NCBI GenBank assembly: GCA_008638375.1
Contig: CM018036.1
Location: forward strand, 14,246,328-14,310,327
Length of the DNA: 64,000 nt
Source of the DNA: Nyssa sinensis
Lineage: Eukaryota; Streptophyta; Magnoliopsida; Cornales; Nyssaceae
Reading direction: 5' to 3'
Below the pieces are notes generated by a model. That model did not search any database. It worked only from the letters and a program-made list of their open reading frames with translations, and was not told the DNA's origin. The translations under genes and the position numbers were made by a program. This document shows, piece after piece, positions 32,777 to 42,843 of the stretch; position 1 is the stretch's first letter, and each line of letters opens with the position of its first letter.

Positions 32777-34794
32777 ATGTCTATAGCCTTTCTTGATTTC
32801 AGGTTTGATCTTAGCCCCTTTTACATTCCCTTTCATTTGCTTCGTTGCTCTCTCGTGTTCGCCATATCTGGCTCTGGGTCACCCTCTGGTTCGGGTAGTT
32901 CTTCTAGGGCCATTCAACTTCAACTCGTGAATCTTCCCTCCATTGATGAAACTGAGAATAGACTGATAGAGCCCCCATCTAGTCCGGGGGTTAGGATAGT
33001 CGATGCATTTGATGAGCCCCCGAATAGGGCTGGTGAGACCTCTGGTCGATCTGGCCATAGAGAGGAGGGCAAGAGTGCCATCACTGAGAAGATATTGTCA
33101 GAGTTGTGGGAGAAATTCAATCTCTCTTCAAATGTTACTTTTAGGGTCCCGGACCCTCTGGATCGCCCATGCGATGTTAGAGAGGGGGAAATCTGTGCCT
33201 ACTTGGCCTGGTTTGAGATGGGACTTACACTCCCCCTTCCTGACCTCGTAAAACAATTTTTTCGTTGGTTTAACCTTTGCCCTGCTGACTTGAACCTTAA
33301 TAGTTGGAGACATCTGTTAAGCTTCATAGTGTTGGGGCATATGAATAACGTCGATGTGTCCCTCGACCTGATCCGTAGTAACATGGATTTAAAACTCATG
33401 AAGGCGGAAGGCCTTTACTATATGTCTTTTGATAGTGGGTTCAGACCCCTTACCTCCGTGCCCTCTTCTAACAAGACTTGGAAGAAGTGGAACTTTTTCA
33501 TTAAGGGAGGATGGGAATTCAAGGCCAACCCTCAGCATTCCCTCGAACCACTGGGCCAAAGGGTGAGACCCAATTCTCCCATGGCTGCTTTGATTTTGTT
33601 TTGTGCGCCAATTGCCAAGCTGATTAATCTCTGTACCTATTTTGCAGTTAGGAGTGCGTGGAAGAGACCGGCCTTTTCTCCTGTGCTTAAGGAGCAATAC
33701 AAGAAGCTTTTACAACCCAACAACCGAGATCATTCATCCATCGTTAACCGTGACAAGCTGATGGCTGCCAGGGGTAGTGTTGAGGAGCTTGCAAAGAGTA
33801 TGATGGCGAGGTGGGAGACCAAGCCATCTTCATCTGTGGTAGTGGGGGAGGCTTCTTCCCCAATGGACCCTCCCATCCAAAAAAGGCGGAGGTTACTTTC
33901 GATCTCTCTTGAGCCTACTGAGGGGGAGAGAGAGACTCCTGCCCCCATTTCGGTGGTCCCCTTAGCCTAGTCCCAACGAGCGGGCAAGGGGGCGTCGTCC
34001 TCGGTGGCCCTTGATGTTGTTAATCAGGGGGCCAAAAAGATTCTGAGGGACTTTTGGGCCAAAGGCTCAATCAAACTCAAGCCCTAGAAGTCGGAGAAGC
34101 TTCTTGCTGATCTGACTGCTCTTCAGGTTAAGGTGAGTTCGTTGGGCCTTTATCTCTTTTCCTTTCTTTTTTTTTTTAAGTGTTTTGGCTGGTATTAAAC
34201 TGTTTGCTTTGTACACTGCAGACCCTGCACACCCTTTTTGCTCTGACGGATGTCTCTCCCCCTTCAGAGGAGGTTGACAAACTTCAGGCCGAGCTGGACG
34301 AGGTCTGGCTTCAGCTCGGTACTGCTAGGTCCGAGGCTCATGACTCCGCAAAGAAGCTGAAGGAGTCCTAGAACTCTCTGGTCGTCATGGAGTTAGAGAA
34401 GAACCTTGCCGTTGAACAAGCAAAGAGGCTGCAGATGGAGATAAACGGCATGCGGTATCAATATAATCAGAAGCTTGAGGATGCAGTGGAGCAGGCCAGG
34501 ATTGAGAATGAGATGGAAATGAAGTCAGAACTTGAAGGGATGGCCGATCGCCTGATTATGTTCGGCTTCAACAACTTCCGATCCCGGCTCCTTGCCAAAT
34601 TCCCTGACTTCGACGTCTCCTCAATTGTGCTACCTGGATCTGATCCTCCCGAGGTTGTTATCCAGAGTGAAGTGGCTGATGTTCCTCCTGCCGAACTTTA
34701 CCAACTGACGAGCCTGCCCCTACTAATGAGTCTGCCTCTGCTGGCAAAGTTTAGAATGTGTATTTTGCTGTTTTTTGAATTTCCAATGTACTGA
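32777..34794 (+). pseudogene. Antisense unit 1 of the Tat element: Transposase_28-type protein, spliced, with stops
   Basis: The first 397 codons (32777-33970) are open. They include a domain like PF04195, 'putative gypsy type transposon' (GEICAYLAWFEMGLTLPLP, LNSWRHLLSFIVLGHMNN, KTWKKWNFFIKG), preceded by a Ser/Gly-rich stretch. The frame continues through two TAG stops to a donor (GTTAAG|GTGAGT near 34131). After an acceptor (TACACTGCAG near 34220) a coiled-coil exon follows (EEVDKLQAELDEVWLQLG; then from 34387 MELEKNLAVEQAKRLQMEIN), with another TAG at about 34369. The order of conserved domain, intron and coiled coil fits the antisense extra ORF known from Tat elements; its role is unknown. 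Three in-frame stops mean this copy is probably dead, though the first exon alone could still be translated. Confidence 0.75.
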
Positions 34795-35399
34795 AATATA
34801 CATTCTTTAATGAAATAGTCTTTTGCTCGATGCTTTTGTCTTTCTCTTTTGTGAATGACCTTAAATCATACTGCTCTGTAGTGTTTTGACTTGTGGTTGA
34901 TTGTAGAAATTGCTGCAAATGATGTTGTTCTGGAACTTATTGCATATCAGATCAGACCTTCTACTATAGGTAGTTGTATCCTGAGCTGCTCTATTTGCAA
35001 TAAGGCAATAGTTGAAGACTACCTCTAAAGGATCTTGAGGCTGATTGTTCTGAATCTTGAGACTTGTAATAATAAGTGGATGTCTTGTGGTTATGGTTCG
35101 GATGATCAGAACTTTGCTTACAGATCCTTAAGACAAGGATCAAGGTACATCAAAGTTGATGGACTTTCGTTATATACGTGGCCTGTTAGGTGTTAATGAC
35201 CTGAAAAAAACTGTCACGTCTACAAATACGTGGACAAGACTGAAAAGTCTATCATTTCATGCGTGGCCCTATCTTTTGCTTCTCCTGAGAGGGCGGTTTA
35301 ATGCGTCATTTATTGCACCACCGTCGTTTGGGATTTTGAAGCCAACTCTTCATCTAACCGTTGCGACGGTCCAACTGGGTAACTCTTGGGCATCGAAGG

Positions 35400-35410
35400 T
35401 CTATATATAT
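35400..35410 (+). promoter_or_regulatory. TATA box of antisense unit 2
   Basis: TCTATATATATGG lies about 110 bp before the ATG at 35517. Upstream sequence (GCGGTTTAATGCGTCATTTATTGC) resembles the region before the TATA of antisense unit 1. Confidence 0.5.
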
Positions 35411-35516
35411 GGAAGAGGAGCGTACGGTTGTGCCCCATCTTTTTACTTTTGCTCTCGAACTGTTTCCCTGTTGGAGAGAATTTAGATGTTTTTCAGAAAC
35501 TGCCGTTTATCCAGAG

Positions 35517-35936
35517 ATGATTGACGATCTTCAGTCTGAGTTGGGAATGATTAAACTGTGGCCGAGAGTTATCCTTCTTTTTGATTCAGTTTTCAAGGAA
35601 GGATTAGAGGAGGCAAAGATCTTCTTGTCCATCTTAGCATCCGGTCGAGATTTCTCCGATGGGAGGTGGACCCTCCTTGATTCAACCGAGGCTTGGAGCA
35701 TTAGTGATAAAGACGAAGGTGGGCTTCCTCCTTCCCTTTGTGTTTTAGTAGAGACTCTTGCTCAAATCGGCTGGGGTGTCATGCCTGCTTTGAGGGAGAT
35801 GAAGGTGGGCTGCCTCCTCCCCTCTATGACTAGGCAGAGACTCTTGCTCAAGCTGGCTTGGGTGAGGAAAACAAAGGTGGAGAATGAAAAGTCTCCTGAG
35901 ATCCAGAGCCCTCATCATCCGTTGGTATTGAGATAA
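35517..35936 (+). CDS. Antisense unit 2 of the Tat element, unknown protein
   Basis: An open frame of 139 codons starting MIDDLQSELGMIKLWPRV and ending HHPLVLR. The frame is open further upstream to 35361, but the TATA overlaps that part, so I prefer the ATG at 35517. No family is recognised. An 86-bp segment is tandemly duplicated inside it (35715 and 35801); because 86 is not a multiple of 3, the second copy is read in a different frame, which argues against strong constraint on the C-terminal half. A likely poly(A) signal (AATAAA, about 36174) follows. It sits on the same strand as antisense unit 1 and opposite to gag-pol. Confidence 0.45.
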   Translation: MIDDLQSELGMIKLWPRVILLFDSVFKEGLEEAKIFLSILASGRDFSDGRWTLLDSTEAWSISDKDEGGLPPSLCVLVETLAQIGWGVMPALREMKVGCLLPSMTRQRLLLKLAWVRKTKVENEKSPEIQSPHHPLVLR

Positions 35937-36488
35937 GTGATAGTGATGATGAAATGGCCTGGGTGCTTCTTGCTGCAGATTGGGGTTAAGGGTTCCTTCT
36001 TTTCAAATAGAGCCGGCGACGGCGGTAATGGAGGTCTGGAACTCTGGCCCCAAATGCTTTTCATGAGGAAGAAAGCCATGATGCCATAGAACAAAGAGAT
36101 GTCTCTGTTATAGCTTCTGTGTAATAGTTTTCCTTTCAGTTTTCTTGTGCTGATGTAAACTTTCTGAATCAGCAATAAAATTGAGTTCTTTCTCCTCAAA
36201 TTTGATGTTTTTTCTGTTTGAATGTGCTTTTCTGGAGTTAAAACACCTTCTTGTGCACTTCTGATGAATAACCCTTCTGTATGTCTTAAGAGTAGATCAA
36301 AGAAACTTGTATAAGACTTGAAGTCTTGAACCAAAGTACTTTAAGCCTACCTGGTACTGTAGTATTTGTTGCTTGCTAGTGCATAAGCCAAATAATCTAA
36401 GTATCAGGTCTGAGGTATTCCGATTTGGGAAGCTTGAAGATGTTTGGAATTTCTGTCTTCTAATGGATTGGGTCATGGGATCTGTATA

Positions 36489-37012
36489 TTGAAGATGGAC
36501 CAAGTACGAAGACTTGTGCATTATAGATGGACCAGGCTTTGGAGGCTTGTGCATTAGATATGGACCAAGTACTGAGACTTGTGTATTCTAGATGGACCAG
36601 GCTCTGGAGGCCTGTGTATTAGATATGGACCAAGTACGAAGACTTATGCATTAGATATGGACCAGGCTCTAGAGGCCTGTGCATTAGATATGGACCAAGT
36701 ACGAAGACTTGTGCATTAGATATGGACCAGGCTCTGGAGGCCTGTGCATTAGATATGGACCAAGTACTGAGACTTGTGCATTATAGATGGACCAGGCTCT
36801 AGAGGTCTGTGTATTAGATACGGACCAAGTATGAAGACTTGTGCATTAGATATAGACCAGGCTCTGAAGGCCTGTGCATTAGATATGGACCAAGTACGAA
36901 GACTTGTGCATTAGATATGGACCAGGCTCTGGAGGCCTGTGCATTAGATATGAACCAAGTACTGAACTTGTGCATTATAGATGGACCAGGCTCTGGAGGC
37001 CTGTGTATTAAA
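36489..37012. repeat. Hierarchical minisatellite: 32/33-bp monomers, 65-bp dimers, 195-bp trimers
   Basis: Sixteen monomers alternate between type A (GGACCAAGTACGAAGACTTG) and type B (GGACCAGGCTCTGGAGGCCT). The GGACCA starts are at 36497, 36529, 36562, 36594, 36627, 36659, 36692, 36724, 36757, 36789, 36822 and so on: spacings of 32 and 33 in strict alternation. Variants (ACGAAG or ACTGAG, and TTATAGATGG linkers) recur every third dimer, that is every 195 bp. It lies between the integrase end and antisense unit 2. Confidence 0.93.
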
Positions 37013-37059
37013 AGATGAACATTCTATGGAGGTATTAAAAAGAAAGAAACATCTCTATT

Positions 37060-38118
37060 GATAATACTTCTGTAAATGCTCCACGTTCCATGGCCTAGGA
37101 ATAGGCTTCCTAGTCATGTCTTCTAGCTAGTAGGTGGTAGGCCTAACAACCTTCGTTACTCTGTAGGGGCCCTCCCAGTTCGGTGACAACTTTCCCATAG
37201 TGGGATCCTTGGTGTTTTGAAAGACTCTTCTTAAGACAAAGTCTCCGACTTGAAAGCTGACCGTCTTGAGCCCCACCTTGGATTTGTTGATCATTTTCTA
37301 CTGATAGGCTTTATCCTGATGATGGCTTGATCCCTTCTCTCTTCAAGCAAATCTAAATTTTTCATCAGTTGCTGATCATTGGATTCTTGCTCGAAGGCTT
37401 CAGTCCTCAAGGTTGGCATACCTATCTCAACCGGGATTACTACTTCTGTACCGTAGGCCAGTGAGAATGGAGTTTCAGAGGTGGGAGTTCTTCTGGTTGT
37501 TCGGTAGGCCCAAAGAACTCCAGGGAGTTCCTCTGCCCACTTTTCTTTGGTCTGCTCCAACCTTTTCTTTAATCCATCAAGGATCGTTCGGTTGGTGACC
37601 TCTGTTTGCCCATTTGCTTGTGGATGGCCTGGAGAAGCAAAGTGTTACCTAATATTGAGATTTTCACAGAATTTCTTGAAGCCTTTACCAGTGAACTGTG
37701 TCCCATTGTCAGAGATAATCACATGTGGTATACCGAACCTGCAAACAATGTTTTTCCAGGTGAAGCTCTCAACTTCCTTTTCTGTGATATGTGTCAGAGG
37801 TTCAGCTTCGGCCCATTTAGAGAAGTAGTCAATGGCTACCAAGAGATATTTCTTGTTTGGTGGGGCCTTTAGTAATGGACCCACGACGTCCATCCCTTAC
37901 TGAGCAAAGGGCCAAGGACTAGTAATCGGGATGAGCTCGTGATGAGGCTGGTGTTGATATGGGGCAAATCTTTGGCATTTGTCGCACTTCTAGACATACT
38001 CTTTAGCCTGCCTTAGCATGCTAGGCCAGTAGTAGCCTTGAGTCAGAGCTCGGTGAGCTATTGTTCTGCCCCCATTATAATTCCCGTAGATACCCTCGTG
38101 TATTTCAGCCAGGACATA
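37060..38118 (-). pseudogene. Integrase of the Tat-type element
   Basis: Read on the minus strand from about 38118: a zinc-binding segment (GYYWPSMLRQAKEYV, then KCDKCQRFAP), then the catalytic core (VAIDYFSKWAEAEPL, IISDNGTQFTGKGFKKF, HPQANGQTEV), so the D, D and E are all present. It continues through WAYRTTRRTPTSETPFSLAYG and EERRDQAIIRIK. Stops interrupt it before the core, within it and after it: after KEYV, after PFAQ, after ENLNIR, and after PISRK. At least one (TAG before KCDKC) could be a CAG-to-TAG change. This is the C-terminal part of the polyprotein. Confidence 0.85.
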
Positions 38119-40254
38119 TTATGATTCTTCTGAAGCTAAGAATTTTAACAAAGGTTGAGAATAAGACCTTCTGTAAAGCTTGTTGTTCAGGATTAGGCAC
38201 TGAGCCGCTCTGATTCGGATTCTCTTGGCTTTGTTTTTGTCTTCTGGGAGGAGCCCGGATTCTAGGTACTGAAGGATTGGAGTCATCCAGTTTTGGGGCT
38301 GTTCAGCAATTTGGACAACTTGGGCTTCCTCTATGCTGGGTCCTAGCTGATAGGAGATCTTTACTGTGGAGTTTGCTTCAGACTTAAGGCGGGACGCCAT
38401 GTTTGCCAAAGCATCTGCTCTGCAGTTCTGGCTTCTTTCTATTTTCTGGATAGTGAACGTCTGGAAAGAGTGCCTCAGATAGTTCACTAGTTCGGAATAC
38501 CGAAGCATCCTGTCATCTTTGATGGAGAATTCTCCCAGGACCTGGCTTACCACCAGTTGGGAGTCTGAGAAGACTTTGAGGTTCTGAACCTCGCATTCCA
38601 GAGCCAACTTCATGCTTAGGATTGGGGCTTCATATTCTGCTTCATTGTTGGAAGCTTTGAATCCCAAGCTGACTGCTTTTTCTGATGAGAGCCCGTCAGG
38701 GGACTGTAGTACCAGGCCTACTCCTGAGCCCTGATCGGTTGACGATCCATTGATGTAGAGCAGCCAGGTTCCTGAAGTCTCGATGAGCCGTGCCTTGTCT
38801 TGGAGCGCCGGGGTGAACTCGACAACGAAATCAGCTAAGGCCTGCCCTTTGATGGAGTTTCGTGGCACATATGATATGTCAAATTCCCCTAACTCCACCG
38901 ACCACTTGACTAATCTTCTCGATACCTCTGGCTTCCTCAATATTGACTTCAGAGGATAGGCAGTTGGGATTTCAATGGGATAAGTTTGGAAATAAGGTCG
39001 GAGCTTCAGAGCTGATATCACCAAAGCAAAAGCTAGCTTTTCCACTTCTGGATATCTCTTTTCTGTGTCGAGTAGTGCCCTACTGACGTAGAATATGGGC
39101 CTTTGTACCCCTCTGTCCTGTCTGACTAATGTGGAGCTGACCGCGTTTTCAGAGACTGCAAGGTACAAGAGTAGCTTTTCCCCTTGTACTGGTTTTGACA
39201 GGAGTTCTGGAGAGGCAAGATACTCCTTCAGCTCTTGAAAAGCTTTCTCACACTCTTCTGTCCACTGTAAAGCTTTGTTGCCTTTCAGAGCTTTGAAGAA
39301 AGGTAGGAAACGATCGGTGGATTTGGAGATAAATCTGCTTAATGTCGCAATCCTGCCATTCAGCGCCTGAATGTCTTTTCTCGTTCTCGATGACTTCACT
39401 CCAATCAGAGCTTGGATTTGAGTAGGGTCCGCTTCGATACCCCTTTGAGAGACAATGTATCCCAAGAATTTTCCCTTTGTCACCCCGAAGTTACATTTCG
39501 AGGGGTTGAGCTTCATCTTGTGCTGTCTTAGGATATCGAAGGTCTGGGCTAAGTGCTGGAGGTGACTGCCCTTCTGCAGACTTTTGACTAGCATATCATC
39601 AATGTATACCTCCATGGTATTGCTGAGCAGCGGGCTGGACATCTTGTTTACTAACCACTGGTATGTGGCTCCAACGTTCTTCAAACCGAAAGGTATTACT
39701 TTGTAGCAGTAGAGACCTCGTTCGATTATGAAGGCTGTCTTCTCCTGGTCTGGAGGGTACATCTGAATTTGGTTATACCCAGAATAGGCATCCATAAAGC
39801 TCATGAGCTCATGCCCCGCGGTGGCGTCAACCAGCTGATCTATCCTTGGCAGTGGAAAGCTGTCTTTGGGGCACGCCTTATTGAGGTCTGTATAATCAAC
39901 GCAGACTCTCCACTTGCCATTTTTCTTCTTGACCAGGACAGTGTTCGCTAGCCACTCGGGGTAGAACACTTCTCGTATCATCCTGGCTTTAAGTAGCCTC
40001 TGGACTTCTTCATTTATGATCCGATGCCGCTCTGGAGCAATCGGCCTTCTCTTTTGTCTGACTGGCGGGTGATCAGGATCCACCATCAGCTTGTGAGTTA
40101 TGAGGTTAGGATCTATTCCTTCCATATCTTTGGTCTCCCAAGCAAACATAGAGAGGTTATCTTTCAGAAACCTAACTATCTTCTCCTGCTCGGTGTGCGT
40201 CAGATCCGGGCCGATGTATAAATAGCGCCCCTCTGATTCTGAACTGACCAACAC
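38119..40254 (-). CDS. Reverse transcriptase and dual RNase H of the Tat-type element
   Basis: 711 open codons of pol. Reverse transcriptase: WRVCVDYTDLNKACPKDSFP, FMDAYSGYNQI, the active site YIDDMLVKS (about 39580-39608), and LGYIVSQRGIEADP. RNase H 1 comes next (LLLYLAVSENAVSSTLVRQD). A second, plant/archaeal-type RNase H follows (LLYINGSSTDQGSGVGLVLQ, NNEAEYEA, VFSDSQLVV, NCRADALANMAS). In the second RNase H the first catalytic residue, normally Asp (DGS), is Asn (codon 38749-38751). The frame starts after a stop that separates it from protease and ends in the zinc region of integrase. It copies element RNA into DNA in cytoplasmic particles. Confidence 0.92.
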   Translation of the reverse strand: MLVSSESEGRYLYIGPDLTHTEQEKIVRFLKDNLSMFAWETKDMEGIDPNLITHKLMVDPDHPPVRQKRRPIAPERHRIINEEVQRLLKARMIREVFYPEWLANTVLVKKKNGKWRVCVDYTDLNKACPKDSFPLPRIDQLVDATAGHELMSFMDAYSGYNQIQMYPPDQEKTAFIIERGLYCYKVIPFGLKNVGATYQWLVNKMSSPLLSNTMEVYIDDMLVKSLQKGSHLQHLAQTFDILRQHKMKLNPSKCNFGVTKGKFLGYIVSQRGIEADPTQIQALIGVKSSRTRKDIQALNGRIATLSRFISKSTDRFLPFFKALKGNKALQWTEECEKAFQELKEYLASPELLSKPVQGEKLLLYLAVSENAVSSTLVRQDRGVQRPIFYVSRALLDTEKRYPEVEKLAFALVISALKLRPYFQTYPIEIPTAYPLKSILRKPEVSRRLVKWSVELGEFDISYVPRNSIKGQALADFVVEFTPALQDKARLIETSGTWLLYINGSSTDQGSGVGLVLQSPDGLSSEKAVSLGFKASNNEAEYEAPILSMKLALECEVQNLKVFSDSQLVVSQVLGEFSIKDDRMLRYSELVNYLRHSFQTFTIQKIERSQNCRADALANMASRLKSEANSTVKISYQLGPSIEEAQVVQIAEQPQNWMTPILQYLESGLLPEDKNKAKRIRIRAAQCLILNNKLYRRSYSQPLLKFLASEES

Positions 40255-40395
40255 TTTGATGGCCTCGCCGATGGGCTTGGCTCTGCTGTCTCGTCCCCTT
40301 GGGCTTAGGGGTTCTTCGATGATGGATGGGCAACCTTCTTCCTCGGGAGTGTGGGAGAGAACCGGATTAGCACAGTCCCGAGTATACTGTAATTG

Positions 40396-41141
40396 CTATT
40401 TGGCAGTCCTCTCCTTGAGTGCAATGGCATGGCACTCCCGGGAAGTCGACTGACATCCTCTGACGGAGTGAACGTTCTGATTGTGGACATACTTCAGGCA
40501 TTGATGGAGGGTCGAGGTGACCGCCCCTATCTGGTGCAACCATGGTCTCCCAATTATGGCATTGTAGGGAGATTTCATTTTCAGCACCATGTACTCTGAG
40601 ATGGTGGTTTTCTGCCCTTCTCCCTCTCCTACAGTAGTAGGAAGGTTGATTCTTCCTAATGGGGTGCTGAGATTGCCATCAAAGGCTGCCATTACAGCAG
40701 TAGTAGGCTTGATGTCATCGTGGTCCACTCCCATTTGTTTAAGTGGCTCATGGAACAATATGTTGACGGAGTTGCCGGTATCAACCAGGACTCGTCTGAT
40801 CTCGAAGTTGGCAATCATGAGGGTGATGACGAGGGCATCACTGTGAGGACAGTGTTCCCCAACCAGGTCCTGTTGTGTGAACTGGATCTCCGGCTCTGGT
40901 TTGAGCCTTTTTTCAACATTGGAGATCTGCAATACGTCTGGGGCAGCCCTGGCCTCCCGAGCATATCTCTTTCTCGCCCTATTTGACATTCCTGTAATTG
41001 GGGAGTCAGCATGGAGGATGTATATGACATGGTTGTTCTGCCTCTGGGGCTCGTTTCGTCCTTCCCTCTGCTCTTGTCTCTGTTCGGGCCTCTGGTCTGG
41101 CCGTTGTTGAGGCTTGTCTTCTTGGGGGTTCTGCTTTCCAT
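40396..41141 (-). pseudogene. Gag C-terminus and protease of the Tat-type element
   Basis: The protease lies in the open stretch 40396-40989: VLVDTGNSVNILFHEPLK holds the aspartic-protease DTG, and the flap-to-core part ends AIIGRPWLHQIGAV. Upstream (to about 41250) is the usual Tat gag tail, rich in Gln/Arg (a DQRPEQRQEQREGRNEPQRQ-type stretch), read across broken frames. Protease would cleave the gag-pol precursor. Confidence 0.85.
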
Positions 41142-41579
41142 CCTGCTTGATGAACTCCCGAAGACGTCCTTTCTTTATGAGTTGCTCAATCTCATATCGA
41201 AGGGTCCTGCATGAGTTAGTTGTATGTCCATGATCTTTATGGAAATTACAGTACTTACTTTGGTCCCAAAGGCTGGGATCTCCTTTGATTGGCTCTGGCC
41301 ATCTCAGGTTTTCCCGATCTCGGATCTGCCGGAGTACCTGATTCGGTGTAGTGTCCAGAGAGGTAAAGTTAGTGAACTCCCTTGGTCCGGAGTTATAAAT
41401 AGCCCTGGGTGCTGTTCTCTTTTCTGGACTCCTGGCCCTCTTCTTGCTGGAGTCTCTTCTGTGGTCCTCCTTCTTATGATCCTCCCTCTTCGGGTTATCC
41501 TTCTAGTTTTGCTCTTTACCCTTCTGGGATGTGCGGTTGGCTTCTTCCAAGTTGATGTACTTCCTGGGCTCGGTCCATT

Positions 41580-42766
41580 AATGCCGCCATGTCGGTAGGA
41601 AGGCTTGTGGTCAACGAATCTCTGAAGCCACCTTGAGTAAGTCCAGCAGTTAAGGCAGCTACAAGGAATCTTGGGCTGCAGTCGGTGATCTCCGTGAGTT
41701 CGGTATTAAAGCGCGCAATGTAGGCTCTGAGGGACTCCTCCTTAGTCTGCTTGACATTTAGCAGGAATTATGGTCCTCTTCGGAGTCTTCTGTTGGTCAT
41801 AAATCTGTCCAGGAATTGTCTACCGAGCTCATAGAAGCCGATAATTGAGTTTGAAGGGAGGTGGTGGAACCATTTCAGAGCAGTTCCCTTTAAGCTGGTG
41901 ATGAAAGTTCGGCACATAAAAGCATCAGAAGCCCTATGGAGGGCCATCGTATGCTGGTAATGCGAGAGATGATCTCCTGGGTCCCCAGTCCCATCGTACA
42001 GGGTGAACTTTGGCACCATGAACTTTCTGGGCCTTTCTTCTGATATGATGGCATGAGTGAATGGAGTGGCAAGTCTTCCGAGCAGCCTGGCCAACTCATC
42101 CTGCTCTGGAGGGTTCTAGGGACCTCTCAAAGCAATTGTTCGGTCCATAGATTCGGCAATTTCTTCTACCCTCCGTGGGTCTCTGAATCTGACATCTTGC
42201 GAACCTTGCCTCATAGCCTCGGCTTCAAGGTAGTTGGGCTGAGTACGTCCCTCGGACGGAAGAGGGTTCCGAATCGGGGGGATTGGTGCTGCATAGGGAT
42301 GTGGCTCCTGTCGTGCCGGATGCACTCCCGAAGCCCTTGGAGTTGGGGCTCTGGTAGTGCTCTGGTAATGGATGTCAGGGATGAAGGCGGATGTTCCCCA
42401 GCCTGAGGCTGCTGACGGCTGTGGATCTCTGCCAACGCGAGCAACACCCGGGGGGGGGTGCCCAGGCTGGTTATTTGGAGCCTGCTCATGGGGCTCCTCA
42501 TTCTCAGTGGTAATAGAAGGTTGTGTTCCTGTAGCGAAGTTGACCGGCGGGTTAAGAGGACCCGTCGCTGGATTTTGTGTGAGTGTTGCCAGCGTTCTAG
42601 TTATGGCAAGCAATTGTTCCTGCACCAGTTCATTGTGTCGTTTGATCGATTCGATCTCTTGTCGCATGGGATCAACCGTTGGCCCCCTTGCTCGTGGAGT
42701 AGGCGGCCGACGTTGAGAGCTTTGTGGATTCTGAGTATTCTGTCGCGGTCGGAGATTTGGGGCCAT
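41580..42766 (-). pseudogene. Gag of the Tat-type element
   Basis: ATG at 42766 (MAPNLRPRQNTQNPQSS), then a Pro/Gln/Arg-rich N-terminus to a TAG at 42116. The same frame continues with the conserved gag core (RPRKFMVPKFTLYDGTGDP, FITSLKGTALKWFHHLP, LGRQFLDRFM) to a TAA at 41768, then onward (KEESLRAYIARFNTEL, GGFRDSLTTSLP). Two in-frame stops inactivate it. Gag forms the particle that packages element RNA. Confidence 0.85.
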
Positions 42767-42821
42767 GGTTTTTCGGTGAGGGAAAAGATAAGTTTGTGAA
42801 TAGAGCATTTGTAGATTAGTC

Positions 42822-42840
42822 GTTCCCACAAACGGCGTCA
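42822..42840 (-). other. Primer-binding site of the Tat-type element
   Basis: Reversed, it reads TGACGCCGTTTGTGGGAACG next to the 5' LTR. The lineage norm is TGGCGCC...; one base differs. Confidence 0.8.
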
Positions 42841-42843
42841 AAC

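Noticed and set aside
35156..35485. 109-codon plus frame before antisense unit 2
   Set aside because: It spans the TATA region of that unit and shows no domain; more likely promoter sequence.
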